A stretch of 64,000 nt of DNA from Evernia prunastri (Eukaryota; Ascomycota; Lecanoromycetes; Lecanorales; Parmeliaceae): the NCBI GenBank assembly GCA_003184365.1, contig NKYR01000001.1, positions 248,001 to 312,000 of the forward strand, given 5' to 3'. Position numbers and translations under genes: made by a program. Below the pieces are notes generated by a model. That model saw only the letters and a list, made by a program, of their open reading frames with translations. It was not told the DNA's origin and ran no database searches. The stretch's first letter is position 1. Every line of letters starts with the position of its first letter. Positions 32,765 through 43,080 of the stretch are shown in pieces.

Positions 32765-34120
32765 ATGGTAATCGCCCATCCAGATTTTGATAATCGATTG
32801 ATCATCGGGCAAGCGGCTCTGAGAGACTCCTTCAGTGGCTCCGTCATGAATCTACCTTCCGAGGTCTTGTGTCTCATCTTCGGATCCCTGGAAAAGCCTG
32901 CGCTCTTCAATGTCCGGCTGGTCTCGAAATTATTCGAGGAAGCAGCCAGCCCTTTCCTTTTCGATCAGGTCTACGTCTCCACTAGCAGGACCGACCTCGA
33001 AATCGCAAACCTCACTGTCTCTCGCTTTGGCCGCTATATCCGCACTCTCGTCTTCTCACCAACTTACCTGAAGTACACATTGGACGATTTCCGTGATGTG
33101 ATACAATGGGTATTCAATTTCGCGGTAACCCACCCCTCAAAATGCTTCAATCAGCATTTGGAACATTCCTGTAACATATACAGCGAGCAGCGCAATGAAT
33201 GGCGAGAGGTTGAGGGATCCGGAGAGTTAATTGGGCATCTAAGCTTCATTCTTACCAAGATGCCTAGGATTCAAACTGTCAGGATTACTGCTTGCCCAAT
33301 TTTCCGAGCCATGTCTCGGGAGTTACTCAAATCGTCCGAATCTGACTTTGCTTGTTCAGAACCTGGATGTAACTTCCATAAGATTTACTTTGACGTCGGG
33401 CCGGATTATGGCTGCCTCACAAACGGTAGGAGAGCATGGCATTCTCTACTGCTTGCTCTTTCTATCACCAAAAGTTGCGTCAGGAATCTCACCTCGGACC
33501 GTTCTTGTCGCCGATGGCCAATCTGTTGCAGTGCATTTGACAAGTCGCAAGCAGGAGCCATTCATTTTGGAGCAAGCTTTAGGGGTTTGATCAAGCTACG
33601 ACTAACCCTAAGTCTGTATGATCACGAGACGCAATCCTCCACGAGTGACGCTGATTACCAGGAAAGTTTGGCCAAAATCTTCGCTAGTGCCATCAACCTT
33701 GAGCATCTCGAGCTCACATTTTTTGAAGAGGACGAGGAATGGCCCAGGATCGAAAGAATTCTAGGGGATTGCAGGTTTCCAAAGCTCAAATCGCTCGAAC
33801 TGTCACATATTAATTCAACAGAAGACGGGCTCGTAAACCTCCTCGAATCCTCGCCAAGCCTCGAAAATTTGGAGCTCCGTTACCATTATCTGAGGCTAGG
33901 GTCATGGGAGCATGTTACAAGTTGGATCAAAGAATTTCTACTACTCTCGAGTGTCAGTCTCGATGTGATGGGTGGTGAAATACCACAGCTTTTTGACGCA
34001 AACGAATCGTCGTTTCTGATGAGTGACCGAATTGTAAACAACTTCTTCCTGCAAGATGGCGAAAACCCCTTTACGAAGGAGGCGCTCGAGAGAAGGAAGG
34101 AAGAACGAAATCGTCCATGA
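32765..34120 (+). CDS. F-box domain protein, paralogue 2
   Basis: Single exon, 451 residues. F-box at about 29-66 (LPSEVLCLIFGSLEKPALFN, VRLVSKLFEEAASPFLFDQV). It aligns by eye with paralogue 1 along its length: VSRFGRYIRTLVFSPTYLKY, SFILTKMPRIQTVRIT, LIKLRLTLSLYDHE, ILGDCRFPKLKSLELSHINS and the closing VNNFFLQDGENPFTKEALER. It lacks the acidic insertion of paralogue 1. Likely role as an SCF substrate adaptor. Same orientation and spacing of about 0.5 kb suggest tandem duplication. Divergence is considerable (I judge well below half identical), so the duplication is old or the genes evolve fast. Confidence 0.83.
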   Translation: MVIAHPDFDNRLIIGQAALRDSFSGSVMNLPSEVLCLIFGSLEKPALFNVRLVSKLFEEAASPFLFDQVYVSTSRTDLEIANLTVSRFGRYIRTLVFSPTYLKYTLDDFRDVIQWVFNFAVTHPSKCFNQHLEHSCNIYSEQRNEWREVEGSGELIGHLSFILTKMPRIQTVRITACPIFRAMSRELLKSSESDFACSEPGCNFHKIYFDVGPDYGCLTNGRRAWHSLLLALSITKSCVRNLTSDRSCRRWPICCSAFDKSQAGAIHFGASFRGLIKLRLTLSLYDHETQSSTSDADYQESLAKIFASAINLEHLELTFFEEDEEWPRIERILGDCRFPKLKSLELSHINSTEDGLVNLLESSPSLENLELRYHYLRLGSWEHVTSWIKEFLLLSSVSLDVMGGEIPQLFDANESSFLMSDRIVNNFFLQDGENPFTKEALERRKEERNRP

Positions 34121-34427
34121 TCGAGATGGTGTAAGAGTTCGGCCCTTTACCCATTCTCAGAAGAATGCTACTAACGGTCTAAGCAGAGGCTGGTAGATGA
34201 TGTCAAGCGCGCTGTTCAATGAATTCTCATTGTGAATGAGAGCTAGATTGATTGCAGGGAGAGGGAGCAGGAGATATATCAATCTGGCAAATTGCGATTT
34301 GTCCTAGCTTAATAACAGTATCACGCTGTCGCATAGGCTTCAGGTACCACGCATTGCGATATTGCAAGTTGCTTCGCATCTGTTGCATCTCATTCATGGA
34401 ATAATTTTACCCATGGATAGAATATCT
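34121..34427. other. Spacer before the fold-back element
   Basis: No gene. Contains a lone CCCATGGATAG just outside the element, similar to the palindromic motif within it. Confidence 0.45.
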
Positions 34428-35249
34428 CATCCATGGATAATACACCTATCCATGGATGATTATGTTATTCATGGTAGTGTATCATACATCTCATGGGCAA
34501 AAATTCCACCACTACCACATGGTATCCATGGATAAGTTGAATTATCCATGGATGCTACTAAGTCTACTACTTCTTCTACCCCTTCTTACCACCACCCATC
34601 ATAATATTGTCAGCCATGTCATTGCCATTGCTGACAGCCTATCTTTCAGTGAAGTTCCGTCGCTGTCGCTTATCCTCTCGCTTATATATGTTTTTATTCT
34701 TATCCTGATCTCGTATATAATCGCGTTAAGATCTCATAGTTATTGTTGAGATATTTGGACAGTCTGAGGTGTTGTCTTGATTCATTAGTCAGATATTTAT
34801 ATACAAATAAGAGCTCTTATTCTCGACAACAAGAAGGATGCGAGAACCGTTCTCGATGTTAAACAGAATCCGAAGAACTTCTTAATGTAAGAGTCGGAGT
34901 ATCTCGTCTTCAGTTCGAAGACTTCTTCTTTGATAGTAGTAATAAGCGGAGTATTTCGATCTCGGTCACAAAATCGGTTGGAAGAAGATATTGTCAAATG
35001 TGGTTGTCTAGGTGGCTGTAGAAAAAGTGTGTATAGCTTCAAATGATGGCTGCATGGCTGCATCAAGGCTTAGGTGGCTGCATTGGTGATCGGTGGCTGT
35101 ATTGTGAAAGCCCAAGCATAATATCCATGGATGAGATATATCGTCCATGGATATCATGTGGTAGTGGTGGAATTTTTGCCCATGAGATGTATGATACACT
35201 ACCATGAATAACATAAACATCCATGGATAATCGTATTATCCATGGATGA
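34428..35249. mobile_element. Fold-back or MITE-like element with 127-base inverted arms
   Basis: Bases 34428-34554 recur as an inverted copy at 35123-35249 with about ten mismatches; the shared core includes TTATGTTATTCATGGTAGTG and CTCATGGGCAAAAATTCC. The arms carry eight copies of the near-palindrome TCCATGGATA/G (four per arm, two of them at the arm ends). The 570-base centre is unrelated on its two sides and has no transposase. I see no obvious target-site duplication. It could be a non-autonomous fold-back transposon, or two inverted copies of a shorter repeat. It sits directly before the truncated F-box copy. Confidence 0.8.
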
Positions 35250-35345
35250 CGATAATCCACCAATAGCATGCAACACATCTGTATGTAGCCCAATTCCAAG
35301 GACAACCATGTCGCGTGCTGGTGAAGGGAAACCATTCGATACTTT

Positions 35346-36117
35346 ATGACACATCTTAGCAGGCGCAAGCGTTGCTCGGTAAAGTTTCAGAATTCTTGTC
35401 TCTCTTTCGCTTCACACATTGATCGTACACAGGTGAGCGTCCACCCCGTCGCCCTACGCCTGAATTGTGCGTCTTTGTCTTGGGGAGCCGTTTGTAGAAG
35501 GGTGTGGGAAGAGCCTCCAGGGTTTTCATTCGAGCTCCAGCAACTTCTTGAGAATCTCTATTTAATGTATCCCTGCTTATCTTCGGATTTTCAAAACCAG
35601 CTCCAAGATACAGGTGACATAACCACATTTGACGTCATACTTGGAGGTTGCCGCAGTCTTGGAATGTTTGGATGTCGATCAAGCTGAAATGTTCGATTTC
35701 CTAAAAGCTCTGTACATGCACGACATCCATCTCATACCCGGGTCGAGAGAACGAGCGGCTGAGGAACTCCGAACCTTTCTTGCGTGTTAAAGAACTGGAA
35801 CTCTCTTGTCTGAGACACGACGATTGGGTTGGTTTCGCCTACCAGTCTAGCAATGCCTGCGTCCGCGAGGTCGAACACTTCTTCTTGCGAGAGGGCAAGA
35901 ATCCCTTCACGGCGCAGGAGATCGCACGCAAAAGAGACTTGTATGGCTTGAAAGGATCATTCCATTCGAAGAATGCGCTAGGCCATTGGTCTTTAGAGAG
36001 GCACTGGAGCAGGGCGATGATGTTGCATACCGAAAGGACAGATGGAGGGCGAAGGATATGCCTTCTGCCGAGAGCCTCATGGCATATCGAAAACCCCTCT
36101 ACCCCAACAAAATGTAG
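35346..36117 (+). pseudogene. Truncated F-box paralogue (C-terminal remnant)
   Basis: Pieces of the C-terminal half of the neighbouring F-box proteins are found in two frames. LLENLYLMYPCLSSDFQNQL leads to TTFDVILGGCRSL (compare VVLGGCTFPKL in paralogue 1); a frame change follows, giving EMFDFLKALYMHDIHLIPG. A third piece gives VREVEHFFLREGKNPFTAQE, equal to VRDFFSAQGANPFTTKAL. The F-box and the whole N-terminal half are absent; their place is taken by the fold-back element. Stop codons at about 35685 and 35788 separate the pieces. Broken copy of the array. Confidence 0.78.
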
Positions 36118-36622
36118 TTAGATAATTGACCTGTAGGAATGTTATTGAGTTTGTTTACTTTGATGTTCACAGAAACCTCACTTCGGACCACTCCTCCGTA
36201 GATTTCGTCACTGACACCTCACTTCATGAATTCAGCCACATAGCTTCACATCTTTTCAGTTACACTCTTCATGTTCAAGCTTCCAATGTGCTCGCAAGTC
36301 TACCACACACCGCTTAATTCCTCGTTTATCTTGCCTCACCAGATCTTCGATCTCATTGGAGTGAGCCGACTACGTACTTACACATGACTTATCATTCTAG
36401 GCTCAAGCTGCGACGACCTTGCTTTTATCCTACTTCCATTCCTACCACAGCAAGGTAATTCTGACGATCAGCAACAGAAGAGCCTCTAGCCCTCACCTGC
36501 CATCGCACTCGAACGAGCCCATTTTCGCCTTCCAATTCCAAGCCACCTCTTTGCCTTCGCATCCCAATATACCATCATCACTAAAGTCTGAACAGCCGGA
36601 AACAACAAAAGTCACCCAGCAA
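36118..36622. other. Spacer, promoter side of F-box paralogue 3
   Basis: No gene. The open frame of the next gene extends back to 36419 without an ATG, so the translated start is at 36623 unless an upstream exon exists. Confidence 0.45.
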
Positions 36623-37948
36623 ATGGACCTTCCGCCCGAGATCCTCGGCCTCGCCTTGAATCTGTTACAGAAAGGTGATTTGAAAAAGGTCCGCCACGTT
36701 TGCAAAACCTGGGAGAAGGCAGCAGTGCCCTACCTGTTCGATGCAATATTCCTCTCACCAAATGGCGCGGACGCGGATGTTGTCGAGCTGGCGATCGATC
36801 ACTTTGGATTCCACATCAAGACGTTGACCTTCTCTGCCGTCTATTACAAAGCGATGACCTGGACCAAGTTCAAGCGAGAAGCAAAGTCACAGATGGCCAT
36901 TTGGGATCGCGAACATCTGCGCTACGCTTATGAAAATTACTGCCAGTTACGCAGCGGTCAGATGGAGTTTCTTCAGAAAGGGGCATGTCTTGCCCATTTG
37001 TGCAGAGCTTTACGCCGTCTACCCAACCTTCAGAAAATAGTCTTGAAAGACCTCGGATCTGAGTCATTCCTCCCAATTGACAAACCATACTGTGACGGAA
37101 TTGCATCAACTTTAACGCCGTGTTCGGAGTCATGGTGCGGACTGTCACAAAGCAGACATCTCGGCTTTCTCCTTCGTCCCGAATCAGGCTTCCTGCACGC
37201 GGACGCCAACTCCTGGGATTTGGCAATGCTCGCGCTGTGGGCCGTCGGAAGTCCCGTCAGAGAATTGGCAGTAGAGTCACGGGGCGCGTACTTGCCCTTG
37301 AGATCCTTTGCCTATGACACGGTGGAGAAGCCGCGCGAGCTGGGCCCACTTTTCCAGAGCTTGACGAAGATCCGATTAGATCTGCTCATCGAACCCGGTT
37401 CCGGAAATCAAGAGGACGCTTACGTGTTCGAAAAGGGGCATGTATCCCATGCGCTTTCAAGCGCGAAGAACCTTCAGTGTCTATACATCAGTGCGAAAAC
37501 CGGGGACGATCTCGACAAGTACAAGCCCATGACAGCCTTCCAGTCGATACTTGGCACCTGCCAGTTCCCAGCGCTGAGATCTCTCATCTTCAACTCGCTC
37601 CACTCCACCCTCGAAGAGCTGACGACATTCCTTGAATCGTCGAAGCGACTGCAACAGCTCACTCTGGTCCGCTACGATTTGCTCTCCGGGACCTGGAAGC
37701 AAGCCGCCGAGTGGATACGGAGGTTTTTGAGATTGGAGGAAGTCGTGATGGACGACCTCTACGGCGGCTGGGAGCCAGACGGTCTGGTGATGGAGTCCCA
37801 CGGTGGAGTATATAAGGACCATTCCGGCCGTGTCCGGGATTACTTTCTCCGTCACGGGCCCAATCCTTTCGGCGAAGAGGCGCTTGCGGCGCAAGAGGAA
37901 GATCTGGTTCAGGGGCTGGCTGAAGCGCGGTACCAGCGGTATCACTAG
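36623..37948 (+). CDS. F-box domain protein, paralogue 3
   Basis: Single exon, 441 residues from the ATG at MDLPPEILGLALNLLQKGDL; the F-box occupies the first 40 residues (VRHVCKTWEKAAVPYLFDAI). Same family order as paralogues 1 and 2: HFGFHIKTLTFSAVYYKAMT, LCRALRRLPNLQKIVLKDL, LTKIRLDLLIEPG, ILGTCQFPALRSLIFNSLHS and the end motif VRDYFLRHGPNPFGEEALAA. Its coding DNA is clearly more GC-rich than that of paralogues 1 and 2. A probable SCF adaptor of unknown substrate. A 154-codon open frame opposite to it (37481-37945) is treated as a shadow. Confidence 0.84.
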   Translation: MDLPPEILGLALNLLQKGDLKKVRHVCKTWEKAAVPYLFDAIFLSPNGADADVVELAIDHFGFHIKTLTFSAVYYKAMTWTKFKREAKSQMAIWDREHLRYAYENYCQLRSGQMEFLQKGACLAHLCRALRRLPNLQKIVLKDLGSESFLPIDKPYCDGIASTLTPCSESWCGLSQSRHLGFLLRPESGFLHADANSWDLAMLALWAVGSPVRELAVESRGAYLPLRSFAYDTVEKPRELGPLFQSLTKIRLDLLIEPGSGNQEDAYVFEKGHVSHALSSAKNLQCLYISAKTGDDLDKYKPMTAFQSILGTCQFPALRSLIFNSLHSTLEELTTFLESSKRLQQLTLVRYDLLSGTWKQAAEWIRRFLRLEEVVMDDLYGGWEPDGLVMESHGGVYKDHSGRVRDYFLRHGPNPFGEEALAAQEEDLVQGLAEARYQRYH

Positions 37949-39500
37949 ACATCGATACCATCAAAAGACCGCAAGCCACCCAGCAACATCACCAACATCG
38001 CTCAAAAGAGAGCGCACGACATCCTACCCTTGCATTTTTGCCAATCGCTCACCATACCACACGCCTCATCCTCGCATTCTCCAGATCTTGAGCCATGACG
38101 ATACAGCACAACAGTCGTCTCCGTTCCGGACAACTGCCTGCGAAGACACGAGCACCGGTCTGACGAGCACATACTGCACGACTGTACCCCCAACGGACCC
38201 TCGCTTTATGTCCTTTGTATTTCCAGCACGACACGACACGACTTCCAGCACGACACCACTCGCCTGACCCCCGTAACCTTCTTTCCCTTTCCAGCTCACC
38301 ACCAGTCCTCCACGTTTCCGCCCCAAATCCAAAATAGAAAGAGCGCTACCCTCCAGTCCATGCGCGGCCGCAGGCCAGCAAACATGCCCATGAGCAAAAG
38401 CAGCGGCAGAAACGAACATGATTACTCGTTCCAGCGATAAGAACAGCATGTATCATCGATTTCGCTGGAATTGTGTGGGAGGGGAGAGAGTACGTGTGAG
38501 GAGAGAGAGAGAGAGAGTGTGTGTATGTGTGAGAGAGAGAGAAGAAAAGAAGAGAGATCTCGATCGATATCGATCTATGTTTCGATTTGCGCATGTATAG
38601 AGGAGATCGAAGCAGACGACACCACAGTACACACAAACATCAATCCAACACGTAGTCCGTCCTATCCATACGCAAAGCCCCATCCATCCATCTGTCCATC
38701 CACTTATCAATCTCCTTGATGCAAAAGAGTAAGGTAAAGAATACTAGAGAAGATTAGAGTAGAGAAAAGAAGAGAAAAGAAGAGAAAAGAAGAGAAAATC
38801 CCACGACCGGCGCTAATAACAACACGCACCAAAGGTGCATACATGTAATTGTACCAAATCGCACCAAACGTACGTACGGATATTGTGGATATACGTATCC
38901 GTAAAATCTGTATATCCGTACATCCATATCTACTCACGTACGCAAATATGTGTACCACTCGCTCACTCACTCACTGTACAAAGGTAAAATACGCATATGC
39001 ATACGCACATGCAATATCATCTGGTATTGCTACCTAGGTAATCTCAATCTCATCCTCCATATCGCCCGAACGATTTCTGTCTGAGCTAATCATAAGACGA
39101 AAGAATCAAACCCATCGCCAACCTCCCCGATGCAAAGCATGCAATTCCGGCCGGGCCCAAGTCAGCGGCGATAACATGTTTAAGCGCAGCCCTCCAAGAT
39201 GAAAAAAGATGATGATGGGAGGTTTATGAGTCCAGAGTTAAGTCATGGCCTGCTTTGGTACATTTGGAAGATGAGGATAAAACAAGCCTAGAAAGAGAAA
39301 GAGAGAAAAAAAAAACATTGGGTTGTAGGATGTATGCCAAGAACCATTTGGGGTATTTCGTATGCCTCCCGTCCGATTGTTCCTGCCTCCCAAAAACATC
39401 CCTTCCCCTTCACAAAACGCCGTACACCGCATTGGGGCGACCGAGCCTCCACCAGGCCGGCTCAGACGGACAGACAGCCGCCGATCATTTTATCCGTCGA
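37949..39500. other. Intergenic with simple repeats
   Basis: No gene. It contains a GA/GT microsatellite (38502-38543), AGAAAAG repeats (38762-38797) and CACGACA repeats near 38225-38260. Part is probably the 3' untranslated region of the minus-strand C2H2 gene. Confidence 0.5.
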
Positions 39501-40790
39501 TTAAGCCAACTCACTCGCAGCCGTGGCCAGCGCGTCTAGGCCAGGGCTCTCCCCTTCCCCGTCGGCATCCGCGTCCTCATCCTTCATAATCCCATGCTCG
39601 CGATCCAACCCCTCCATAATCTCGCTCAACTCGCTCCTCGGCATCTTGGGTCTGGCCACCCTCGCGGTCCTAGTGGGAGCATCCATGCTCATTCCACTGC
39701 CGTCTGAGTCAATGTCCATGGCATCGGCCCCAGCGCTCGCGCTCGCATGACGGCTTCCTTTAGCGCTAGCGATGACAGGTGAACCGGCGACCGAACCGCT
39801 CTTGCTGTTCGGATTCTTATGGGTGCGTTCGTGCTGCTTCATATTGTCCTTTCTCGTAAATGCCTTTTTGCAGGTGGGGCACAGGATATTCTTCTCCCCG
39901 GTATGTTTCTTTCCGTGTCTAGCTGCGTGTCCTGATGTGGTGAATGTATCGGTGCAGTTGTGGCGGACGGCGTGAGGGCACGGGTATTTTTTCTTCATGG
40001 GAGGGTTCTTGGATGGGGAGGTGTTTTGACCATTGGCGGTGGCGGTGGCGGTTGTGGAGGCGGTGAGGGATGTGGTGATGGGGGTGTTGGGCTCGGGTTT
40101 TAATTTTGCGGAGATGGGCGGAAGAGAGTGCGAAGGGGTGTTGATGGAGTTTGCGGATGAAGGGGTCGGAAGGATGGGAGAGGTATTCGTGATGTAGGGG
40201 TGTTGGAGCTGGGTTTGTAGAGGCTGCAGGGTACCGCGGTCGTGGAAGAGTTCGTCCGAGTAGCCGTTCAGACTGGGAAGAGGCTGCTGGGAATCGAGAT
40301 TGTAGTAGGGCTGTTGGGATACTTCGTGTAGGGTTGGATAGCCATTGCCGTTGGAGCGGCCGAAGGTGGGGTTGGGATAATAGGGCAGGCTGTTACCACT
40401 GCCGTTGAGTAGGTCGTTGTAATTTTTGTTTTTGGAATGCTGGGCATCCATCAAGTCGAACCGGTTGCTGGGCGTCATTGGCGATGGAGTTGACTGCGAC
40501 GGGGACGATTGCGAGTCGAGGCGCACGAGCTGAGGAGTTGGCGGGGAGCGAGGGTGTCGTGGCGAACCGGAACTACTGGTTGGGGATGAAGAGTTGTAGC
40601 CGTCGCGGGATGTGCAGGATGATAGAGATGATACAGAGATGCGTGAGCGACTAGGGAGTTTAGGTTGCGAGAACGTGTTTGTGGTGGTGGAGGTGGTGGC
40701 GGCGTTGTTGTTATTGTTGGTGGAGGAGGAGGAAGATGAAGCGTCGTTGAGAAGCGACACTCGCCTCCCGCTGGAGTCCTCGCCGTACAT
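39501..40790 (-). CDS. C2H2 zinc-finger transcription factor (FlbC-like)
   Basis: Single exon, 429 residues. The first 260 residues are low-complexity Ser/Thr/Asn/Pro/Gln, as in fungal activators. Two adjacent C2H2 fingers follow: the first with an extended knuckle (C271, C279, H292, H296, in YPCPHAVRHNC...TTSGHAARHGKKH), the second canonical (C304, C307, H320, H324, in LCPTCKKAFTRKDNMKQH), joined by HTGEKN. The C-terminus has an acidic stretch (DEDADADGEGE). The unusual first finger followed by the TRKDNM second finger reminds me of FlbC, a regulator of conidiation and growth in Aspergillus, and of yeast Cmr3-like proteins. DNA-binding regulator in the nucleus is firm; orthology to FlbC is tentative. 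Confidence 0.82.
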   Translation of the reverse strand: MYGEDSSGRRVSLLNDASSSSSSTNNNNNAATTSTTTNTFSQPKLPSRSRISVSSLSSCTSRDGYNSSSPTSSSGSPRHPRSPPTPQLVRLDSQSSPSQSTPSPMTPSNRFDLMDAQHSKNKNYNDLLNGSGNSLPYYPNPTFGRSNGNGYPTLHEVSQQPYYNLDSQQPLPSLNGYSDELFHDRGTLQPLQTQLQHPYITNTSPILPTPSSANSINTPSHSLPPISAKLKPEPNTPITTSLTASTTATATANGQNTSPSKNPPMKKKYPCPHAVRHNCTDTFTTSGHAARHGKKHTGEKNILCPTCKKAFTRKDNMKQHERTHKNPNSKSGSVAGSPVIASAKGSRHASASAGADAMDIDSDGSGMSMDAPTRTARVARPKMPRSELSEIMEGLDREHGIMKDEDADADGEGESPGLDALATAASELA

Positions 40791-41103
40791 GGCGGGAAAT
40801 TTTTAACGGGTGCACTGGCAGCTGGGCCCAGTGAATTTCCCTCACCCTCAACACCGTCGCCAGCGATATAATTTCTATCCTTTCCAACCACCGTTTTGCA
40901 ATTGGAGATTTTTGTATTTTTAGGCGAAGATTGGAAGCTATGGATTTCCGGTGTTGCAGATTCGCGTTCGTTGGGGTCAGAGCTGGGTGGAGGGAAGAAG
41001 TGAGTTTGGAAGGGAGAGATTGATGGAAGAAAGAGACCGACCAGCAGCAGCATTGAAGATAGAGAGATGGATAGATAGATGAATCAAAGAATTATGAATG
41101 ACC

Positions 41104-41163
41104 AAGAAGAAGGAAGAAGAAGAAGGAGGAGAAGAAGAGGAAGAAGAAGAAGAAGAAGGCAGC
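41104..41163. repeat. Purine-only AAG/AGG tract
   Basis: About 60 bases made almost only of A and G (GAAGAAGGAAGAAGAAG and similar). It lies roughly 300 bases upstream of the C2H2 gene's start on the opposite strand (a polypyrimidine tract as read by that gene), a common promoter feature in fungi. Confidence 0.85.
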
Positions 41164-41595
41164 GAGCAATTAAGGCGGGAAATTGGAGACGGCGAGGAGT
41201 GGAGGTGGGACCCTGCGCCTCTTTGATCAAGGATGGGAATTATTCTAAACAGCAGCAGCTGGTGGGATGAAGGGAAATAATATGGGGAAAAATATGGGAA
41301 AAGGGACAAGGGAACAGGGTCCTAGGAAAGAAGCTACGATATTCATAGAAAAAGGGTCACCATAAGGTCCCCCAGGGTCTTTTCTTCCTCTAGGGTCTCT
41401 TTTGCCTCAGGTATTCTGTTACCCTTCTTTTTTCCCTTCTTTTTTTTCATCATCTTGCTTGAATTTAACTACCTTTAACTACCTTACACTACGACGACCG
41501 TTCACTAGTATGAGAATGAGAATGAGAATGAGAGCGCCTAAAAGCAAACCATTAGGTTAACGGAAATACCACTCCGGTTGGGTCTCGTGGGGATA

Positions 41596-41680
41596 GGTAA
41601 GGTAAGGTAAGGTAAGGTAAGGTAAGGTAAGGTAAGGTAAGGTAAGGTAAGGTAAGGTAAGGTAAGGTAAGGTGAGGTAA
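41596..41680. repeat. GGTAA minisatellite, 17 units
   Basis: Seventeen five-base units in a row, sixteen exactly GGTAA and one GGTGA (41671-41675). It is not the fungal telomere repeat (TTAGGG). GGTAA/GGTAC pieces are scattered around it. Confidence 0.97.
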
Positions 41681-43052
41681 GGTAGGCATGAAAGAGGCAT
41701 GTACAAGTCCCTGTAGTAGCTAATAAATAAGGGAATGATTAAGGGGTCTTCTTTTATGCAGGTGAGTGTGTTGTGCACGGGCACGCCTCCGAAGGGGAGG
41801 GGTTCATGCAATGGCATCCTTCCCGTCCACTCACGACTCAGAGGCATCTCTGTGCTTCAGTTTGCCTCAAGTTGCCTCAAAAGTTGCTCTGGGAGTACCG
41901 TACCGTACTTTGGATTATTACTATACGTATTATCTTAAAGTATACCCCTTCTTTATTCACTGATTGCAACGATTAAACGTAATAAGGCTTAATCAAGGTT
42001 TGAGGAGCTAGTAATTCAAAGAATTGGGGGAATGTGTGTGGCGGGTCATTTCCTCCGCATAGCTGCTGCAATCATGGCAATCCTACATTTCTCAATACCC
42101 GGGGGGATCGAATTTCGCCACTCTAGCCCTAGCTACCTCTAGCTCTACCTCTAGCTCTAACAATTGGTAAGGAGGGGAAAGCCCGATAAGGTACACTCTA
42201 ACTTCCAGCCGATCAACTATCTCACACTAACAAATAGAGTACCTAAGCATGGTTCGGTCGTCATCAATAGGTGATAATGTTTGAGGCAGGGTCCGTGAAA
42301 AAGTAGAGAAGAGGAAAAAAGAGGGGGAAAAAAAGGAGACGGAAAAAGAGAAAAAGGGAAAAAAAGGAACCCCACCTTGAAACAATCTTTCCGCCGGACT
42401 TTCCACCGGAGAAAACGTTAACATGTCCGTCTCCATGATGCAGCCTGCAGCTGTCATGTTTCTTCATCCTCAAACACCTCCAGTCGTCACAATGTCATAT
42501 TTGAAGCTATGACTACGATCGAGGCATTCTATCTATCTGACTCTCTTCATGATACCTTATCTCTACTACCCTTTCAATCTAGGTACCTGGAAGCAAGCAG
42601 GACCCTTTTTTCTCGAAGAATGTCGTGGTGGTGATGTGGAGTTGAGCATCCTTCAATCTCATTAATCGTGCCACACGTTTAGCTCCGGCTCGCTAAAGCG
42701 TGGGTGTGGGCTTGTGGAGAGGGGGAAAAGCAGGGTCCAACCATGGATGCAATCTGAGACCCGCCTTTCACAGCAAAAAAGGCAAAAAGTTAAAAAGCCA
42801 AAATCCAGCCAAACGTTGTCACGGCCGGAAGTTGTGCTCCGGCCAATGAGAAAGCACGGCAAATAAATCAACTATTTATTAGACGAGGGACAAGCAAGAT
42901 CAGATCAGCACTCGCTTCGTTGCAAATGGTAAAAACATGTCGATCGTCACCCTCTAGACCTGACTGTTGGGGTTGCACCAACAAATGAACGACGCATCAC
43001 AGCTACGCCATATCGGACGCTGGAGACGAGAAGATCATATCGGAGAGGTAAA

Positions 43053-43080
43053 CATGATGATGATGATGATGATGATGATG
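43053..43080. repeat. ATG/GAT trinucleotide repeat
   Basis: About nine ATG units in a row. No coding frame is supported across it. Confidence 0.9.

Noticed and set aside
37481..37945. 154-codon open frame opposite F-box paralogue 3
   Set aside because: Shadow of a GC-rich coding strand; the sense frame has clear family motifs.
41596..41680. GGTAA array as an interstitial telomere
   Set aside because: Unit is five bases and does not match TTAGGG or its variants.
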